Positions 34,660 through 44,372 are shown, counted from the stretch's first letter. The stretch is 64,000 nucleotides of DNA from Erwinia sp039023475 (GCF_039023475.1 NZ_JBCHVB010000002.1:496001-560000), one strand, 5' to 3'. Program-made: numbers and translations. Notes: generated by a model not told the origin, from the sequence alone.

Positions 34660-36024
34660 TCAGGCCGTGGCGACCAGCGCCTCAAGTTCAGGACGGCTGG
34701 TTATCTTACTGTCGATTTTCACGTAGGCGCTTTTCTCTTCAGGGACGATAAAGACCGCCGCGACACCGGGCTGTGCCAGCAGCTGCTTCTCCAGCTTTCC
34801 GCTGTCGAGCGGCTTGTCGCCCAGCATAATACGCAGGCTGCTAACGTAAGGCGGTTCTTTCATCGTCGTGCTGACCAGCAGCCAGAGCGTGGCCACCACG
34901 GCACCCGCCAGGAAAACGGTTTGCGCATCGAAATGCCCGAACAGCCAGCCACCCATGCTGCCGCCAATCGCCACGCCCAGGAACTGGCTGGTTGAGTAAA
35001 CGCCCATTGCGGTGCCTTTATAGCCCGCCGGGGACTCCTTGCTGATCAGCGATGGCAGTATCGCCTCCATCAGATTAAAGCCGATGAAAAAGAGCTGAAC
35101 GCCTGCCACCAGCGTCCAGAAATGATTTCCTGCACCCCACAAGACGATCTCTGCAATCAGCATTAGCGCCACGCAGCTGATAAATACCCGCTTCATACGG
35201 CGTTTAACTTCGGCATAAATAATAAAGGGGATCACGCTGCAAAAAGCGATGAGCATGGTGACCAGATAAACTTTCCAGTGCTCTTCAGCAGGGAATCCCG
35301 CCTGTTCAAACTCACCCGGCAGGGCAACAAAACTCGACATCAGCAGCACATGCAGGCACATAATGCCGAAGTTAAGCTTCAGCAGCCGTTTGTTCGCCAG
35401 CACGGCGCGAATGCTGCCTTTCACCATGCCCGACTCGCGGTTAAGCACATGGTTTGGCGTTGAGGGCACGACTGCCAGCGTAATGACGATGCCGCACAAG
35501 GCCAGCAGGGCGATCATCCAGAACAGGGCATGTAGCCCCAACGCGTGGGTAATCACCGGGCCCAGAACCATGGCGATAGCGAAGGTAATGCCGAAGCTGA
35601 TACCAATAAACGCCATCGCTTTAGTGCGGTTCTGCTCGCGGGTTAAATCAGAAAGCAGCGCCATGACCGCCGCCGCAATAGCGCCGGAACCCTGCAGCGC
35701 CCGGCCCAGGATCACTCCCCAGATAGAGGTAGTGGAAGCGGCAATTACGCTGCCAAGAACGAAAATCAGTAAGCCCCCAACAATAAGCGGCTTGCGGCCA
35801 ATACGATCTGACATCAGACCGAAAGGAATTTGAAACAGCGCCTGCGCCAGGCCGTAGATACCGATAGCCACGCCGATGAGGGTTTCGCTGGCGCCCTGTA
35901 ACGCCATTCCGTAAGTAGTCAGTACGGGCAGTACCATAAACATTCCCAGCATCCGCAGGGAAAAAACCGTCCCCAAACCCCAGGTCGCACGCAGTTCGAC
36001 CGGCGTCATTTTATTATCTTTCAT
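34660..36024 (-). CDS. yajR: MFS transporter YajR
   Basis: This is a 454-residue major facilitator with 12 spans. Motif A is visible after helix 2 (GLMSDRIGRKPLI), and motif B-like sequence in GRALQGSGAIAAA. A soluble C-terminal ferredoxin-like domain (about 390-454, SSLRIMLGDKPLDSGKLEKQ onward) is the YAM domain known from E. coli YajR. Substrate is not known. Length equals E. coli. Confidence 0.94.
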   Translation of the reverse strand: MKDNKMTPVELRATWGLGTVFSLRMLGMFMVLPVLTTYGMALQGASETLIGVAIGIYGLAQALFQIPFGLMSDRIGRKPLIVGGLLIFVLGSVIAASTTSIWGVILGRALQGSGAIAAAVMALLSDLTREQNRTKAMAFIGISFGITFAIAMVLGPVITHALGLHALFWMIALLALCGIVITLAVVPSTPNHVLNRESGMVKGSIRAVLANKRLLKLNFGIMCLHVLLMSSFVALPGEFEQAGFPAEEHWKVYLVTMLIAFCSVIPFIIYAEVKRRMKRVFISCVALMLIAEIVLWGAGNHFWTLVAGVQLFFIGFNLMEAILPSLISKESPAGYKGTAMGVYSTSQFLGVAIGGSMGGWLFGHFDAQTVFLAGAVVATLWLLVSTTMKEPPYVSSLRIMLGDKPLDSGKLEKQLLAQPGVAAVFIVPEEKSAYVKIDSKITSRPELEALVATA

Positions 36025-36113
36025 TACTACCTCAGTTTATCTGATGCACGTATTTTAGGTGGCGGGGCAGGGCGGGTAAAATAATACTTTTTAAGGAGTG
36101 GTAACAAAAAGAA

Positions 36114-36257
36114 AGGGCGTGAGAATCCCGTCTTATTTAACGCAGTATCGTTAGCGGCAGCGCTTCTTCCCCCGGTCAGCTTACTTGCGTAAGCGCCGGG
36201 CTAAACTCGCTGGCGGCCATGATACGGCGCCAATTATTTCGGGTATTCTCACGCCCT
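36114..36257. repeat. Degenerate ERIC-like element between yajR and cyoE
   Basis: Terminal inverted repeats AGGGCGTGAGAATCCCG (36114-36130) and CGGGTATTCTCACGCCCT (36240-36257) match with one bulge. The centre AGCTTACTTGCGTAAGC is a palindrome as in ERIC, and CCAATTATTTCGGGTATT resembles the ERIC right end. It probably also stops leftward cyo transcripts, since cyoE ends at 36275. Confidence 0.7.
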
Positions 36258-36274
36258 CAGGCAGGAGATTCTTG

Positions 36275-37162
36275 TTACCTGACCAGGGTCAGCAAATCGG
36301 ATGAGGCGGGTGCCATAAAGTCGACTGACATCATAACGCTCAGCGCGGTAATGGCGACAATCGAAAAGACAAACAGTTTACGGGCCCAGACGCGATCGTT
36401 CTGCGTCTTGTAGCCTGAAAGTGCCATTCCGAGCCACCACACGCTGACGGCCGCAGCCACAACCAGATACTTATAGCCCGCATAACCCACCAGCGTCAGC
36501 ATCAGCGTGGCCACCATAAACGCCAGGATATAGAGCGTGATATGGTTTTTTGCCACGGAGATGCCTTTTACCACCGGCAGCACCGGGATATTCGCAGCCT
36601 GGTAATCCTTAAAGCGGAAGATGGCAATCGCGTACGAATGCGGCATCTGCCACAGGCTAAAGATCGCCAGCAGGATTAGCGCACCAGCATCAAACTGGTT
36701 GGTCACGGCACAGTAGCCGATGACCGGTGGTGCGGCGCCAGACAGGCTTCCGATCAGGGTGCCATAAACGGAATTGCGCTTCATATACAGGCTGTAAACG
36801 CCGACATAAACCACAAAGCCCATTACCGCCAGCCACATCGCCAGCGGGTTAGCACCGAAATAGAGCAACGCGAATCCAGCAATACCCAGAACGGTTGCAT
36901 AAACCAGTGAGGTTGTCGGAGACATGAGGCCTTTTACCAGCACCCGATTTCTGGTTCTCTCCATTTTTTTGTCGATGTCACGGTCGATAAAGTTGTTATA
37001 AACACAACCCGATGCAACCACCAGCGAAACGCCGACTAAGGTGGAGAGGAACAGGGCATAGTCGATGCTGCCTTTAGAGGCGAGCAGGAATCCCCCGATA
37101 ACAGAAATTAAATTTCCGAAAATAATTCCTGGTTTCGTTACTTGCAGGTATTGCTTAATCAT
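36275..37162 (-). CDS. cyoE: Protoheme IX farnesyltransferase (heme O synthase) CyoE
   Basis: CyoE attaches a farnesyl group to heme B to make heme O for cytochrome bo3. The 295-residue UbiA-family membrane protein has the prenyl-diphosphate motif NNFIDRDIDKKMERTRNR near residues 60-77 and a second Asp motif (FRFKDYQAANIP). The open frame is 40 codons longer; the start at 37162 gives the family N-terminus MIKQYLQVTKPGIIFGN. Last gene of cyoABCDE. Confidence 0.97.
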   Translation of the reverse strand: MIKQYLQVTKPGIIFGNLISVIGGFLLASKGSIDYALFLSTLVGVSLVVASGCVYNNFIDRDIDKKMERTRNRVLVKGLMSPTTSLVYATVLGIAGFALLYFGANPLAMWLAVMGFVVYVGVYSLYMKRNSVYGTLIGSLSGAAPPVIGYCAVTNQFDAGALILLAIFSLWQMPHSYAIAIFRFKDYQAANIPVLPVVKGISVAKNHITLYILAFMVATLMLTLVGYAGYKYLVVAAAVSVWWLGMALSGYKTQNDRVWARKLFVFSIVAITALSVMMSVDFMAPASSDLLTLVR

Positions 37163-37176
37163 CACGAATAACTCGG

Positions 37177-37506
37177 TTAGTTGGGCATCATGTTGTAGTT
37201 GAGGTTCCACATGATCCACAGCGAGCCAACAACAACTATCAGAATGATGAGTGCGGAAAAGACAATCGCCACCAGGTTCCATCGCTCTTCGGACGAGGTA
37301 TTGAGGTGCAGGAAGTAAACCAGATGCACCAGCACCTGGATTACCGCGCAGACCACAACCACACCGATAATGGTTGCCTTAGAAGCGCCGCCGTCCATCA
37401 CCATCCAGAACGGAATCGCGGTCAGAATGATCGACAGGATAAAACCGATCATATAAGACTTCACGCTGCCGTGAGAGGCGCCATGTTCTTTTGCTGAATG
37501 ACTCAT
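37177..37506 (-). CDS. cyoD: Cytochrome bo3 ubiquinol oxidase subunit IV CyoD
   Basis: CyoD is the small subunit of the quinol oxidase and helps assemble the copper site. The 109-residue product has three membrane helices and the QVLVHLVYFLHL segment. The ATG overlaps the cyoC stop by one base, giving 109 residues as in E. coli. Confidence 0.97.
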   Translation of the reverse strand: MSHSAKEHGASHGSVKSYMIGFILSIILTAIPFWMVMDGGASKATIIGVVVVCAVIQVLVHLVYFLHLNTSSEERWNLVAIVFSALIILIVVVGSLWIMWNLNYNMMPN

Positions 37507-38126
37507 TACATGGCTCCCATCAGGTAGACAATGGTGAATACGCAAATCCATACCACATCCAGGAAGTGCCAGAACAGGCTCAGGCAGAGGATACGGGTGC
37601 GGTTAGTGGCGGTGATGCCGCGTTTGGAAATCTGATACATCAGTACCAGCATCCAGATCAGACCGGAGGTCACGTGCAGGCCGTGAGTACCCACCAGCGT
37701 AAAGAACGCCGACAGGAAGCCGCTGCGCTGAGGTCCGAAGCCCTCTTCGATCAGATGATGGAACTCATAGATTTCCATCGCGATAAAGCCCAGACCGAAC
37801 AGGAACGTCAGCGCCAGCCAGCTGTTAACGGCGCTTTTGCTGCCTTTGTTCATGTTGATGACTGCCATACCATAGGTAATGGAGCTCAACAGAAGCAGGG
37901 CGGTTTCAACCAGTACGAACGGCAGTTCAAAAATATCTTTGCCCGCCGGGCCGCCTGCGGTGTTATTAACCATCACACCGTAGGTTGCGAACAGGGTGGC
38001 GAAGATGATGCAGTCGCTCATCAGGTAGATCCAGAAACCAAATACCTTATTAGATCCTGCATCGTGATGGTGATGCCCATGCTTTGCATGGGCGTCCAGG
38101 TTTTCAGTCAGAGTTTCAGTTGACAT
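37506..38126 (-). CDS. cyoC: Cytochrome bo3 ubiquinol oxidase subunit III CyoC
   Basis: CyoC is the COX3-like subunit. The 206-residue product begins with a His-rich cytosolic tail (HAKHGHHHHDAG) followed by five helices. FHHLIEEGFGPQRSGF and GTHGLHVTSGLIWM are COX3 signatures. The His tail is slightly longer than I recall for E. coli (204 residues in all). It overlaps cyoB by 11 bp. Confidence 0.97.
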   Translation of the reverse strand: MSTETLTENLDAHAKHGHHHHDAGSNKVFGFWIYLMSDCIIFATLFATYGVMVNNTAGGPAGKDIFELPFVLVETALLLLSSITYGMAVINMNKGSKSAVNSWLALTFLFGLGFIAMEIYEFHHLIEEGFGPQRSGFLSAFFTLVGTHGLHVTSGLIWMLVLMYQISKRGITATNRTRILCLSLFWHFLDVVWICVFTIVYLMGAM

Positions 38127-40107
38127 TTTTCAGACCTGCTTTGCTAATTTCGTCAAAGTGCTGATTCTCGATTTTTTCGATCTCGGCAACGGGAACGTAA
38201 TAATCAACGTCTTCGTCAAAGCTCTTGATGACCCAGCTTGCGATCATACCGAGGAACGACAGACCTACCAGCCACCAGATGTGCCAGATAGCGGCAAAAC
38301 CAAACACCAGGCTAAATACACCAATGATCAGACCCGCGCCGCTGTTTTTCGGCATGTGAATCTCTTCATAGTGAGCAGGCTGTTTGTAAGCTTCACCTTT
38401 CTCTTTCATTTCCCAGAACGCATCGCGCTCTTCAATGACAGGCACTTCGGCAAAGTTATAGAACGGTGGTGGTGAAGAGGTTGCCCACTCCAGCGTACGA
38501 CCGCCCCACGGGTCACCGGTCAGATCGCGGTTCTGATCGCGGTCACGTACTGAGACCCAGAACTGGGTAAGCTGGCAGAGAACGCCACAGGCAATCAGCG
38601 CAGCACCGCCCGCAGCAACCACCAGAAGCGAGTGGAACTGTGGATCGATTTCCTGGCTCAGACGACGGGTCATTCCCATGAAGCCCAGCACGTAAAGTGG
38701 CATAAAGGCAACGAAGAAGCCGATGATCCAGAACCAGAACGCGCGGATACCCCATTTTTCGTTCAGGGTGAAGCCGAACGCTTTCGGGAACCAGTAGGTT
38801 ACGCCGGCAAAGCAACCGAATACCACACCACCGATAATAACGTTATGGAAGTGAGCGATCAGGAACAAGCTGTTGTGCAGAACGAAGTCAGCACCCGGCA
38901 CGGCAAGCAGTACACCGGTCATCCCGCCAACGGAGAAGGTAACCAGGAAGCCTACGGTCCACAGCATGGCAGAGTGCATCTGAATGCGGCCCTGGTACAT
39001 GGTGAACAGCCAGTTGAAGATTTTAACCCCGGTCGGAATGGCGATAATCATCGTCATAATACCGAAGAAGGCGTTAACGTTCGCACCGGCGCCCATGGTG
39101 AAGAAGTGGTGCAGCCACACGATGAAGGAGAGAACGGTGATAACGACCGTCGCCCAAACCAGTGAGGTGTAACCAAACAGGCGCTTTTTAGAGAAGGTTG
39201 CCACCACTTCGGAGAAGACCCCGAAGACCGGCAGAACCAGGATATATACTTCCGGATGACCCCAAACCCAGATCAGGTTGACGTACATCATCATGTTGCC
39301 GCCCATTTCATTAGTAAAGAAATGGAAGCCCAGATAGCGATCCAGGGTCAGCAGCGCCAGCGTAACGGTCAGTACCGGGAATGAGACAATAATCAGTACG
39401 TTAGTACAGAGTGATGCCCAGGTGAAAATCGGCATTTTGAACATGGTCATGCCAGGGGCACGCATATTCAGGATCGTCACAAAGAAGTTAATCCCGGTCA
39501 GGGTCGTACCAATTCCCGAAAGCTGCAGACTCCATATCCAGTAGTCGACGCCGACCCCCGGACTGTATTCCGCGCCGGAGAGCGGCGGATAAGCCAGCCA
39601 GCCGGTCTGAGCAAACTCGCCCACACCCAGTGACAGGTTAACCAGCACCACGCCCACAGCCGTGAACCAGAAGCTCAGGTTGTTCAGGAACGGGAAGGCG
39701 ACATCGCGCGCACCAATCTGTAATGGAACAGCGATGTTCATCAGACCGATAACAAACGGCATTGCCACGAAGAAGATCATGATCACGCCGTGGGCGGTGA
39801 AGATCTGGTCGTAGTGGTGAGGAGGAAGGAATCCGGCTTCACCCGCCGATGCCAGCGCCTGCTGGCTACGCATCATCACCGCATCGGCAAAGCCGCGCAG
39901 CAGCATAACGAATGCCACGATGATATACATGATACCCAGACGTTTGTGGTCAACCGAAGTCAGCCACTCGGTCCACAGGTACTTCCACTTACCGAAGTAA
40001 GTCAGTGCACCAGCAAGTGCCAAACCACCAAGAATGATGGCGGCAACCGTAATCATGATAATTGGTTCATGATACGGTACTGCATCAAGGGTTAATTTTC
40101 CCAACAT
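38116..40107 (-). CDS. cyoB: Cytochrome bo3 ubiquinol oxidase subunit I CyoB
   Basis: CyoB is the catalytic heme-copper subunit that reduces oxygen and pumps protons. The 663-residue product equals E. coli in length. Copper and heme ligands are in WGHPEVYILVLPVFG (His-Glu-Tyr cross-link region), VWLHHFFTMG (two His) and LIAHFHNVIIGG (two His). The proton-channel Asp is in the NIAVPLQIGARDVAFPFLN region. The start at 40107 (MLGKLTLDAVPYHEP) matches the family; the frame is open eight codons further. Confidence 0.98.
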   Translation of the reverse strand: MLGKLTLDAVPYHEPIIMITVAAIILGGLALAGALTYFGKWKYLWTEWLTSVDHKRLGIMYIIVAFVMLLRGFADAVMMRSQQALASAGEAGFLPPHHYDQIFTAHGVIMIFFVAMPFVIGLMNIAVPLQIGARDVAFPFLNNLSFWFTAVGVVLVNLSLGVGEFAQTGWLAYPPLSGAEYSPGVGVDYWIWSLQLSGIGTTLTGINFFVTILNMRAPGMTMFKMPIFTWASLCTNVLIIVSFPVLTVTLALLTLDRYLGFHFFTNEMGGNMMMYVNLIWVWGHPEVYILVLPVFGVFSEVVATFSKKRLFGYTSLVWATVVITVLSFIVWLHHFFTMGAGANVNAFFGIMTMIIAIPTGVKIFNWLFTMYQGRIQMHSAMLWTVGFLVTFSVGGMTGVLLAVPGADFVLHNSLFLIAHFHNVIIGGVVFGCFAGVTYWFPKAFGFTLNEKWGIRAFWFWIIGFFVAFMPLYVLGFMGMTRRLSQEIDPQFHSLLVVAAGGAALIACGVLCQLTQFWVSVRDRDQNRDLTGDPWGGRTLEWATSSPPPFYNFAEVPVIEERDAFWEMKEKGEAYKQPAHYEEIHMPKNSGAGLIIGVFSLVFGFAAIWHIWWLVGLSFLGMIASWVIKSFDEDVDYYVPVAEIEKIENQHFDEISKAGLKNVN

Positions 40108-40111
40108 CGTA

Positions 40112-41038
40112 TTATTCCTCGGCTCCCGCATGAGAGGCTTCGCTCATGTCCATGCCTTCGTGCTCAGACATGTCCATTTTCCCGTGGTTATGCATGAACT
40201 TGCCAATAATTTTCTTGAACAGTTCAGGATCTGCCGTCGAGAAGAACTCAACCGGATGATTTTCGCTTGGCGCAGCCAGTTTCTCGAAATCTTCCATTGT
40301 CATCAGCGTATTCGGTGATTCTTTCGCTTTCGCTACCCACTGATCGAATGAAGCATTATCAGGGGTGGCAATCGCTTTGAACTTCATACCGGAGAAGCCG
40401 CGACCACTGAAGTTAGACGAAATGCCGTCAAACGTGCCGGGCTCATTCGCAATCAGATGCAGTTTGGTCTGCATACCCGCCATCGCATAGATCTGGCTAC
40501 CGAGGGTTGGGATGAAGAATGAGTTCATTACGGAGTTAGACGTGATCTTGAAGTTCACGGGGGTATTTGCCGGGAACGCGATCTGGTTTACTGTCGCAAT
40601 ACCCTGTTCCGGGTAAATAAACAGCCACTTCCAGTCCAATGCAACCACGTCGATCTCCACAGGTTTCACATCGGAAACCAGGGGCTTACTCGGTTCCAGC
40701 GCGTGGGTTGATTTCCACGTCAGGATAGCAAGGAAGATGATGATCAAAATGGGCACAGTCCAGACCACGGCTTCCACTTTATTCGAGTGTGACCAGTTAG
40801 GGCTGTATTTCGCATTGGTGTTGGATGCCCGATATTTCCAGGCGAACACCACGGCCATTACGACTGCGGGAATAACGACGATCAACATCAAGCCAAAGGC
40901 TGTCAGAATCAGCGAACGTTGCTCCAGTGCAATCTGTCCTTTGGGATTTAACAATGCACTATCACAGCCACTTAACAATAAAGTGCCTGCAATTAATGAC
41001 AAAATCCCCAAACTTTTATTGTATTTCCTGAGTCTCAT
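40112..41038 (-). CDS. cyoA: Cytochrome bo3 ubiquinol oxidase subunit II CyoA
   Basis: CyoA is the membrane-anchored subunit II. The 308-residue product has a lipobox LLLSGC with C25, two helices, then a cupredoxin domain without the CuA ligands (WKWLFIYPEQGIATVN), as normal for quinol oxidases. The C-terminal tail is rich in His, Met and Glu (HNHGKMDMSEHEGMDMSE), which could bind copper. First gene of the operon; four bases separate its stop from cyoB. Confidence 0.97.
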   Translation of the reverse strand: MRLRKYNKSLGILSLIAGTLLLSGCDSALLNPKGQIALEQRSLILTAFGLMLIVVIPAVVMAVVFAWKYRASNTNAKYSPNWSHSNKVEAVVWTVPILIIIFLAILTWKSTHALEPSKPLVSDVKPVEIDVVALDWKWLFIYPEQGIATVNQIAFPANTPVNFKITSNSVMNSFFIPTLGSQIYAMAGMQTKLHLIANEPGTFDGISSNFSGRGFSGMKFKAIATPDNASFDQWVAKAKESPNTLMTMEDFEKLAAPSENHPVEFFSTADPELFKKIIGKFMHNHGKMDMSEHEGMDMSEASHAGAEE

Positions 41039-41086
41039 TTAACGACCTCAATGACAAGGGCTCTATTGTCGTTTAAGTGTGGCGGC

Positions 41087-41115
41087 ATTTTACGGGAAGG
41101 TTTCAGTACTGTAAA
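41087..41115 (-). promoter_or_regulatory. Sigma-70 promoter of cyoABCDE
   Basis: Read leftward, TTTACA and TAAAAT are separated by 17 bp, about 50 bp before the cyoA ATG. The leader ends in GAGGT before the start. Binding sites for ArcA, Fnr or Fur, known to control cyo in E. coli, were not resolved by eye. Confidence 0.72.
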
Positions 41116-41608
41116 CCAGCAACAGCTTGTGTCAGCGAGGTGTTGACACCTTTTGCAAACACTGTCACAGATGTTGCTGAGGGTGACAAAACATGAATAT
41201 TAGCAAAGGGTTGCCATCAATATAACGAAAAACCATGAAAATTGTGCAATGAAAATCCGTGCTGCTATAAACAGCTACTTTAGCGCTCAAATATTTAACA
41301 TACCCGCATCATTTGAGTGATAAAAATTACACAATAATAATTACGTACCGGTGTTATTCATCGCTTGTCTGTGCGGGTGAAGTTTAAAAACCTTTATGAA
41401 AATAGTTGGAAATCAGGAAATAGCAACTGGCTCGCTGATTAACAAAGATGCCAGATTAACGATTTTTTACGGCATCCTCGTGAAAGTCTGCCGCTGTGTT
41501 GTTGCATTTATGTTGAAAAATGCCGTTAGCCTGCGGTAAAGACAAGAAAATCGTCATCCCGGAATAAAGCCCATTTTATATCGTTAATTGAGCGATAGAG
41601 ACGGGGGC
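41116..41608. other. AT-rich noncoding region between ampG and the cyo promoter
   Basis: About 490 bp with no credible gene. An inverted repeat GTGTCA...TGACAC lies near 41130-41150, just upstream of the cyo promoter, and may be an operator. The AT-rich stretch at 41200-41470 is typical of regulator- or H-NS-bound DNA; that is inference. I see no clear hairpin terminator for ampG. Confidence 0.5.
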
Positions 41609-43087
41609 CTACCGGGATGAGGTTCGCCTTAATGCCAGATAATCCAGTAAGGTACCAAGCGCCACTCCACCAAGTGCTATAGCAAGGGCGCCGGAAAAGA
41701 GCAGGCTGAGTGTAAAGTCTATCGCCAGCCAGCCTAAAAGATCGGGCAATAACAGGATCAGGCCCACCACGGCCATCAGGGCCCCCGTTTTCAGCAGTCG
41801 GGTTGCCCAACTGTAGGCGTTTGGCCAAAGGGTTCGCTGTGGGAAAGCGCCAGCTCGCTGTGCATCATCGAGGGTTTGTCGACAGCCCAGCAGCAGCAGC
41901 AGACCCGGCAAAGCCGCGGCAACCGAGAAGGCGTAAAAGGCTGGCCAGCCCCAGGATTCCACAAACCAGCCGGCAACCGGACCGACGTAGACGCGTCCCA
42001 CTGCGGAGAGCGCTGAGAGCAGCGCAAACTGCGTCGCGGAAAAAGACTTATTGCAGAGCGTCATTAGCAGCGCCACAAAGGCAGCAGTGCCCATTCCGCC
42101 ACAGAGGTTTTCGACAAACACCGCCGCAGCCATGCTATAGATATTTTTGTCAGTGACGGAAAGGATCCAGTAACCAAGATTGGAAACCGCCTGAAAAATA
42201 CCAAACAGCAGCAGCGCGCGAAACAGGCTCAGCCGCTGCATTAACAGGCCACCATACAGCGCACCTATGATCGTCGCGATAAGCCCGAGCGTTTTATTGA
42301 CGAGGCCAACATCGCCCGCGTCGAAACCGACACCGCGAATAAGGAAAATGGTCGTCAGGCTCGCCGCAAACGCATCCCCAAGTTTATAAAGCACAATCAG
42401 CGAGAGAATGAGCCAGGCATTGTTACGGTTGAAAAAATCCTTCAGAGGAGCAATGACCGCCTCCTCAAGACTGTGAGGTCTGGCGATCGCATCTTCCGGC
42501 TCTTTCGCTAACAGCGTCGCGACTACGCCGGGGACCATCATTGCGGCCATCAGCCACCAGATTGCCTGCCAGCCCAGGAAACGATCCGCCAGCCACAGCG
42601 CTAATCCTCCGGAGACCAGCATCGCCAGGCGATAGCCCAGCACGCTGATAGCCGCGCCGCTGCCGCGCTCCTCTGCGGGAAGCACGTCCGTTTTCCAGGC
42701 ATCAAAGACAATATCCTGCGAGGCGGAGCAAAAGGCAACGAGTACCGCAAGGGCGGCCAGCAGCGTCAGGTCGTGTGACGGCTGCATAAAACCCATCAGC
42801 GCGATACCGATAATCAGCAGGATCTGCGTCACCAGCAGCCAGCCGCGACGACGGCCCAGGAATGGCGGCGTGTAGCGATCCATCAGCGGCGACCAGAGGA
42901 ATTTAAAAACGTATGCCTGGCCTACCAGTGAGAAGAAGCCAATGGTTTTGATGTCCACGTTCTCCACGGCCATCCAGGCCTGGAGAGTGCCGGAAGTGAG
43001 CGCCAGCGGCAGGCCGGAAGCAAATCCCAGCAGCAGAAGTAGGGCAGCATTACGTTGAGTAAAAATCCGGAGGTATTGGCTGGACAT
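41609..43087 (-). CDS. ampG: Muropeptide permease AmpG
   Basis: AmpG imports GlcNAc-anhydro-muropeptides from the periplasm for cell-wall recycling and thereby influences AmpC beta-lactamase induction. The 492-residue product has 12 to 14 spans and family blocks GFASGLPLALTSGTLQAWM, DRYTPPFLGRRRGWL, SQDIVFDAWKTDVLPAEERG and FVENLCGGMGTAAFVALLM. Full length (E. coli 491). It follows yajG in the same direction, as in E. coli. Confidence 0.96.
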   Translation of the reverse strand: MSSQYLRIFTQRNAALLLLLGFASGLPLALTSGTLQAWMAVENVDIKTIGFFSLVGQAYVFKFLWSPLMDRYTPPFLGRRRGWLLVTQILLIIGIALMGFMQPSHDLTLLAALAVLVAFCSASQDIVFDAWKTDVLPAEERGSGAAISVLGYRLAMLVSGGLALWLADRFLGWQAIWWLMAAMMVPGVVATLLAKEPEDAIARPHSLEEAVIAPLKDFFNRNNAWLILSLIVLYKLGDAFAASLTTIFLIRGVGFDAGDVGLVNKTLGLIATIIGALYGGLLMQRLSLFRALLLFGIFQAVSNLGYWILSVTDKNIYSMAAAVFVENLCGGMGTAAFVALLMTLCNKSFSATQFALLSALSAVGRVYVGPVAGWFVESWGWPAFYAFSVAAALPGLLLLLGCRQTLDDAQRAGAFPQRTLWPNAYSWATRLLKTGALMAVVGLILLLPDLLGWLAIDFTLSLLFSGALAIALGGVALGTLLDYLALRRTSSR

Positions 43088-43095
43088 ACAAACCT

Positions 43096-43121
43096 TAAAA
43101 CAAGCCCGCCGGAGGGCGGGC
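43096..43121 (-). terminator. Terminator after yajG
   Basis: GCCCGCC-ggag-GGCGGGC, followed leftward by TTGTTTTAAG. It lies between yajG and ampG, so ampG may depend on read-through or its own promoter. Confidence 0.8.
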
Positions 43122-43129
43122 AGGGCAGA

Positions 43130-43708
43130 TTAACGGGCGTTTTGCTTGATAAACTCGTGGATACTGGTGTCCTGAGCCATATCGGCGATCACATCGCTGA
43201 GGGTGGCATTCACCGCATCGGTGATTTTGGCGTTGCTGGCGGAGAAGGCGCCTTCGACGCTGTAGGTCTGGCGGTAGTTTTTCACCTGCTTATTGCCGTT
43301 CTTAGCTATGGCAATAATGGAGATGTCCGCTTTAGTGGTGATGCTGTAGCGCACGTTACCCTGGGTGACGTCAGCAAAGAGGTTGTTTACAACGATTTGC
43401 AGGTTAACTGCGCCGTCGGGACCAATCATATAGCCGCGGGTGCCCATCTGCTTCTCCAGCACTTCCTGCAGCAGGAAGCGAAGATCGCGGGACGCCGTCA
43501 GGGTGACCAGTTGGCCATCGCGGTTAACCTTGGCCAGCGCCTGATCGCTGCGTTGATCGGCGCCGTTAATGCTGATGGTGACGCCCATCAGGCTTGGGTC
43601 CTGCTGAGGCAGTTCGATTTTAGGTAGGATGGTCAGGGTATTGCTTTTGCTTGCACAGCCAGCCAGAACAAAGATGGCCAGCAGAGGAAAAATGATTTTT
43701 TTTAGCAT
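43130..43708 (-). CDS. yajG: YajG-family lipoprotein
   Basis: This 192-residue predicted lipoprotein has a lipobox VLAGC with C18. It matches E. coli YajG in length and position beside ampG, which suggests but does not prove a cell-envelope role. The mature part is a mixed alpha/beta domain. No enzymatic motif is visible. Confidence 0.93.
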   Translation of the reverse strand: MLKKIIFPLLAIFVLAGCASKSNTLTILPKIELPQQDPSLMGVTISINGADQRSDQALAKVNRDGQLVTLTASRDLRFLLQEVLEKQMGTRGYMIGPDGAVNLQIVVNNLFADVTQGNVRYSITTKADISIIAIAKNGNKQVKNYRQTYSVEGAFSASNAKITDAVNATLSDVIADMAQDTSIHEFIKQNAR

Positions 43709-44010
43709 GCTTATTTTCTCAATGACAAAAGTGACGTGGTGCTGACAAAACTGCGGTCATCATAACATCGCCAGAAACAAGAGGAAGCCCTGATAGCGCG
43801 TAAATTCATCGGCTTGCATTTTTTGCCTGCCGCTCAGGCGCCGGTGGCTGAGATTTTTTGACCGGCGCAGATTGCACCGAAGCGGGAGAAAATGCACAGT
43901 AGCGAGGCTGTCCGCGCAGAAATATTTGCTTACCAGGGGCGGGAAGTGTGAAAAACCAGCTAATATTTAGTGGGATGGGGCGCATCTCAAGGTCTTAGAG
44001 GAGTATGGGT
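43709..44010. other. Noncoding region between divergent yajG and bolA
   Basis: About 300 bp. In E. coli this region carries the stationary-phase bolA gearbox promoter. A CGGGAAGTG near 43940 is loosely like a gearbox -10, but no matching -35 was found, so I do not call a promoter. Confidence 0.45.
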
Positions 44011-44325
44011 ATGATCCGCGAACAAATAGAAGAAAAGTTGAGAACGGCGTTTACACCTGTGCACCTGGAGGTGCATGACGAAAGCTATCGCCATAACGTG
44101 CCTGCGGGTTCGGAAAGCCATTTTAAAGTCGTGCTCGTCAGTGACCACTTTATCAATCAGCGTTTTCTTATGCGTCACCGCGCTATTTATAGTGAGCTGG
44201 CGGATGAGCTGGCAGGGAGTGTCCATGCGCTGGCTTTACATACTTACACTGTTAAGGAATGGGAAGGCTTGCAGGACACCGTACCGGCTTCCCCCAACTG
44301 TCGCGGTGCCGGCACCCTGGCCTGA
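44011..44325 (+). CDS. bolA: Transcriptional regulator BolA
   Basis: BolA is a stress-induced regulator of cell shape and division, and also pairs with monothiol glutaredoxins on Fe-S clusters. The 104-residue product has the conserved DESYRHNVPAGSESHFKVVLVSD and VHALALHTYT with the Fe-S-related His. The start at 44011 is 7 bases after AGAGGAG; the ATG at 44005 is too close to it. Confidence 0.97.
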   Translation: MIREQIEEKLRTAFTPVHLEVHDESYRHNVPAGSESHFKVVLVSDHFINQRFLMRHRAIYSELADELAGSVHALALHTYTVKEWEGLQDTVPASPNCRGAGTLA

Positions 44326-44344
44326 TCGCGCTATCTGTTTTTCC

Positions 44345-44372
44345 AGGCGGCCTGCGGGCCGCTTTATTGTTT
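44345..44372 (+). terminator. Terminator after bolA
   Basis: GCGGCC-tgcg-GGCCGC followed by TTTATTGTTT, about 20 bp past the stop. Confidence 0.75.
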
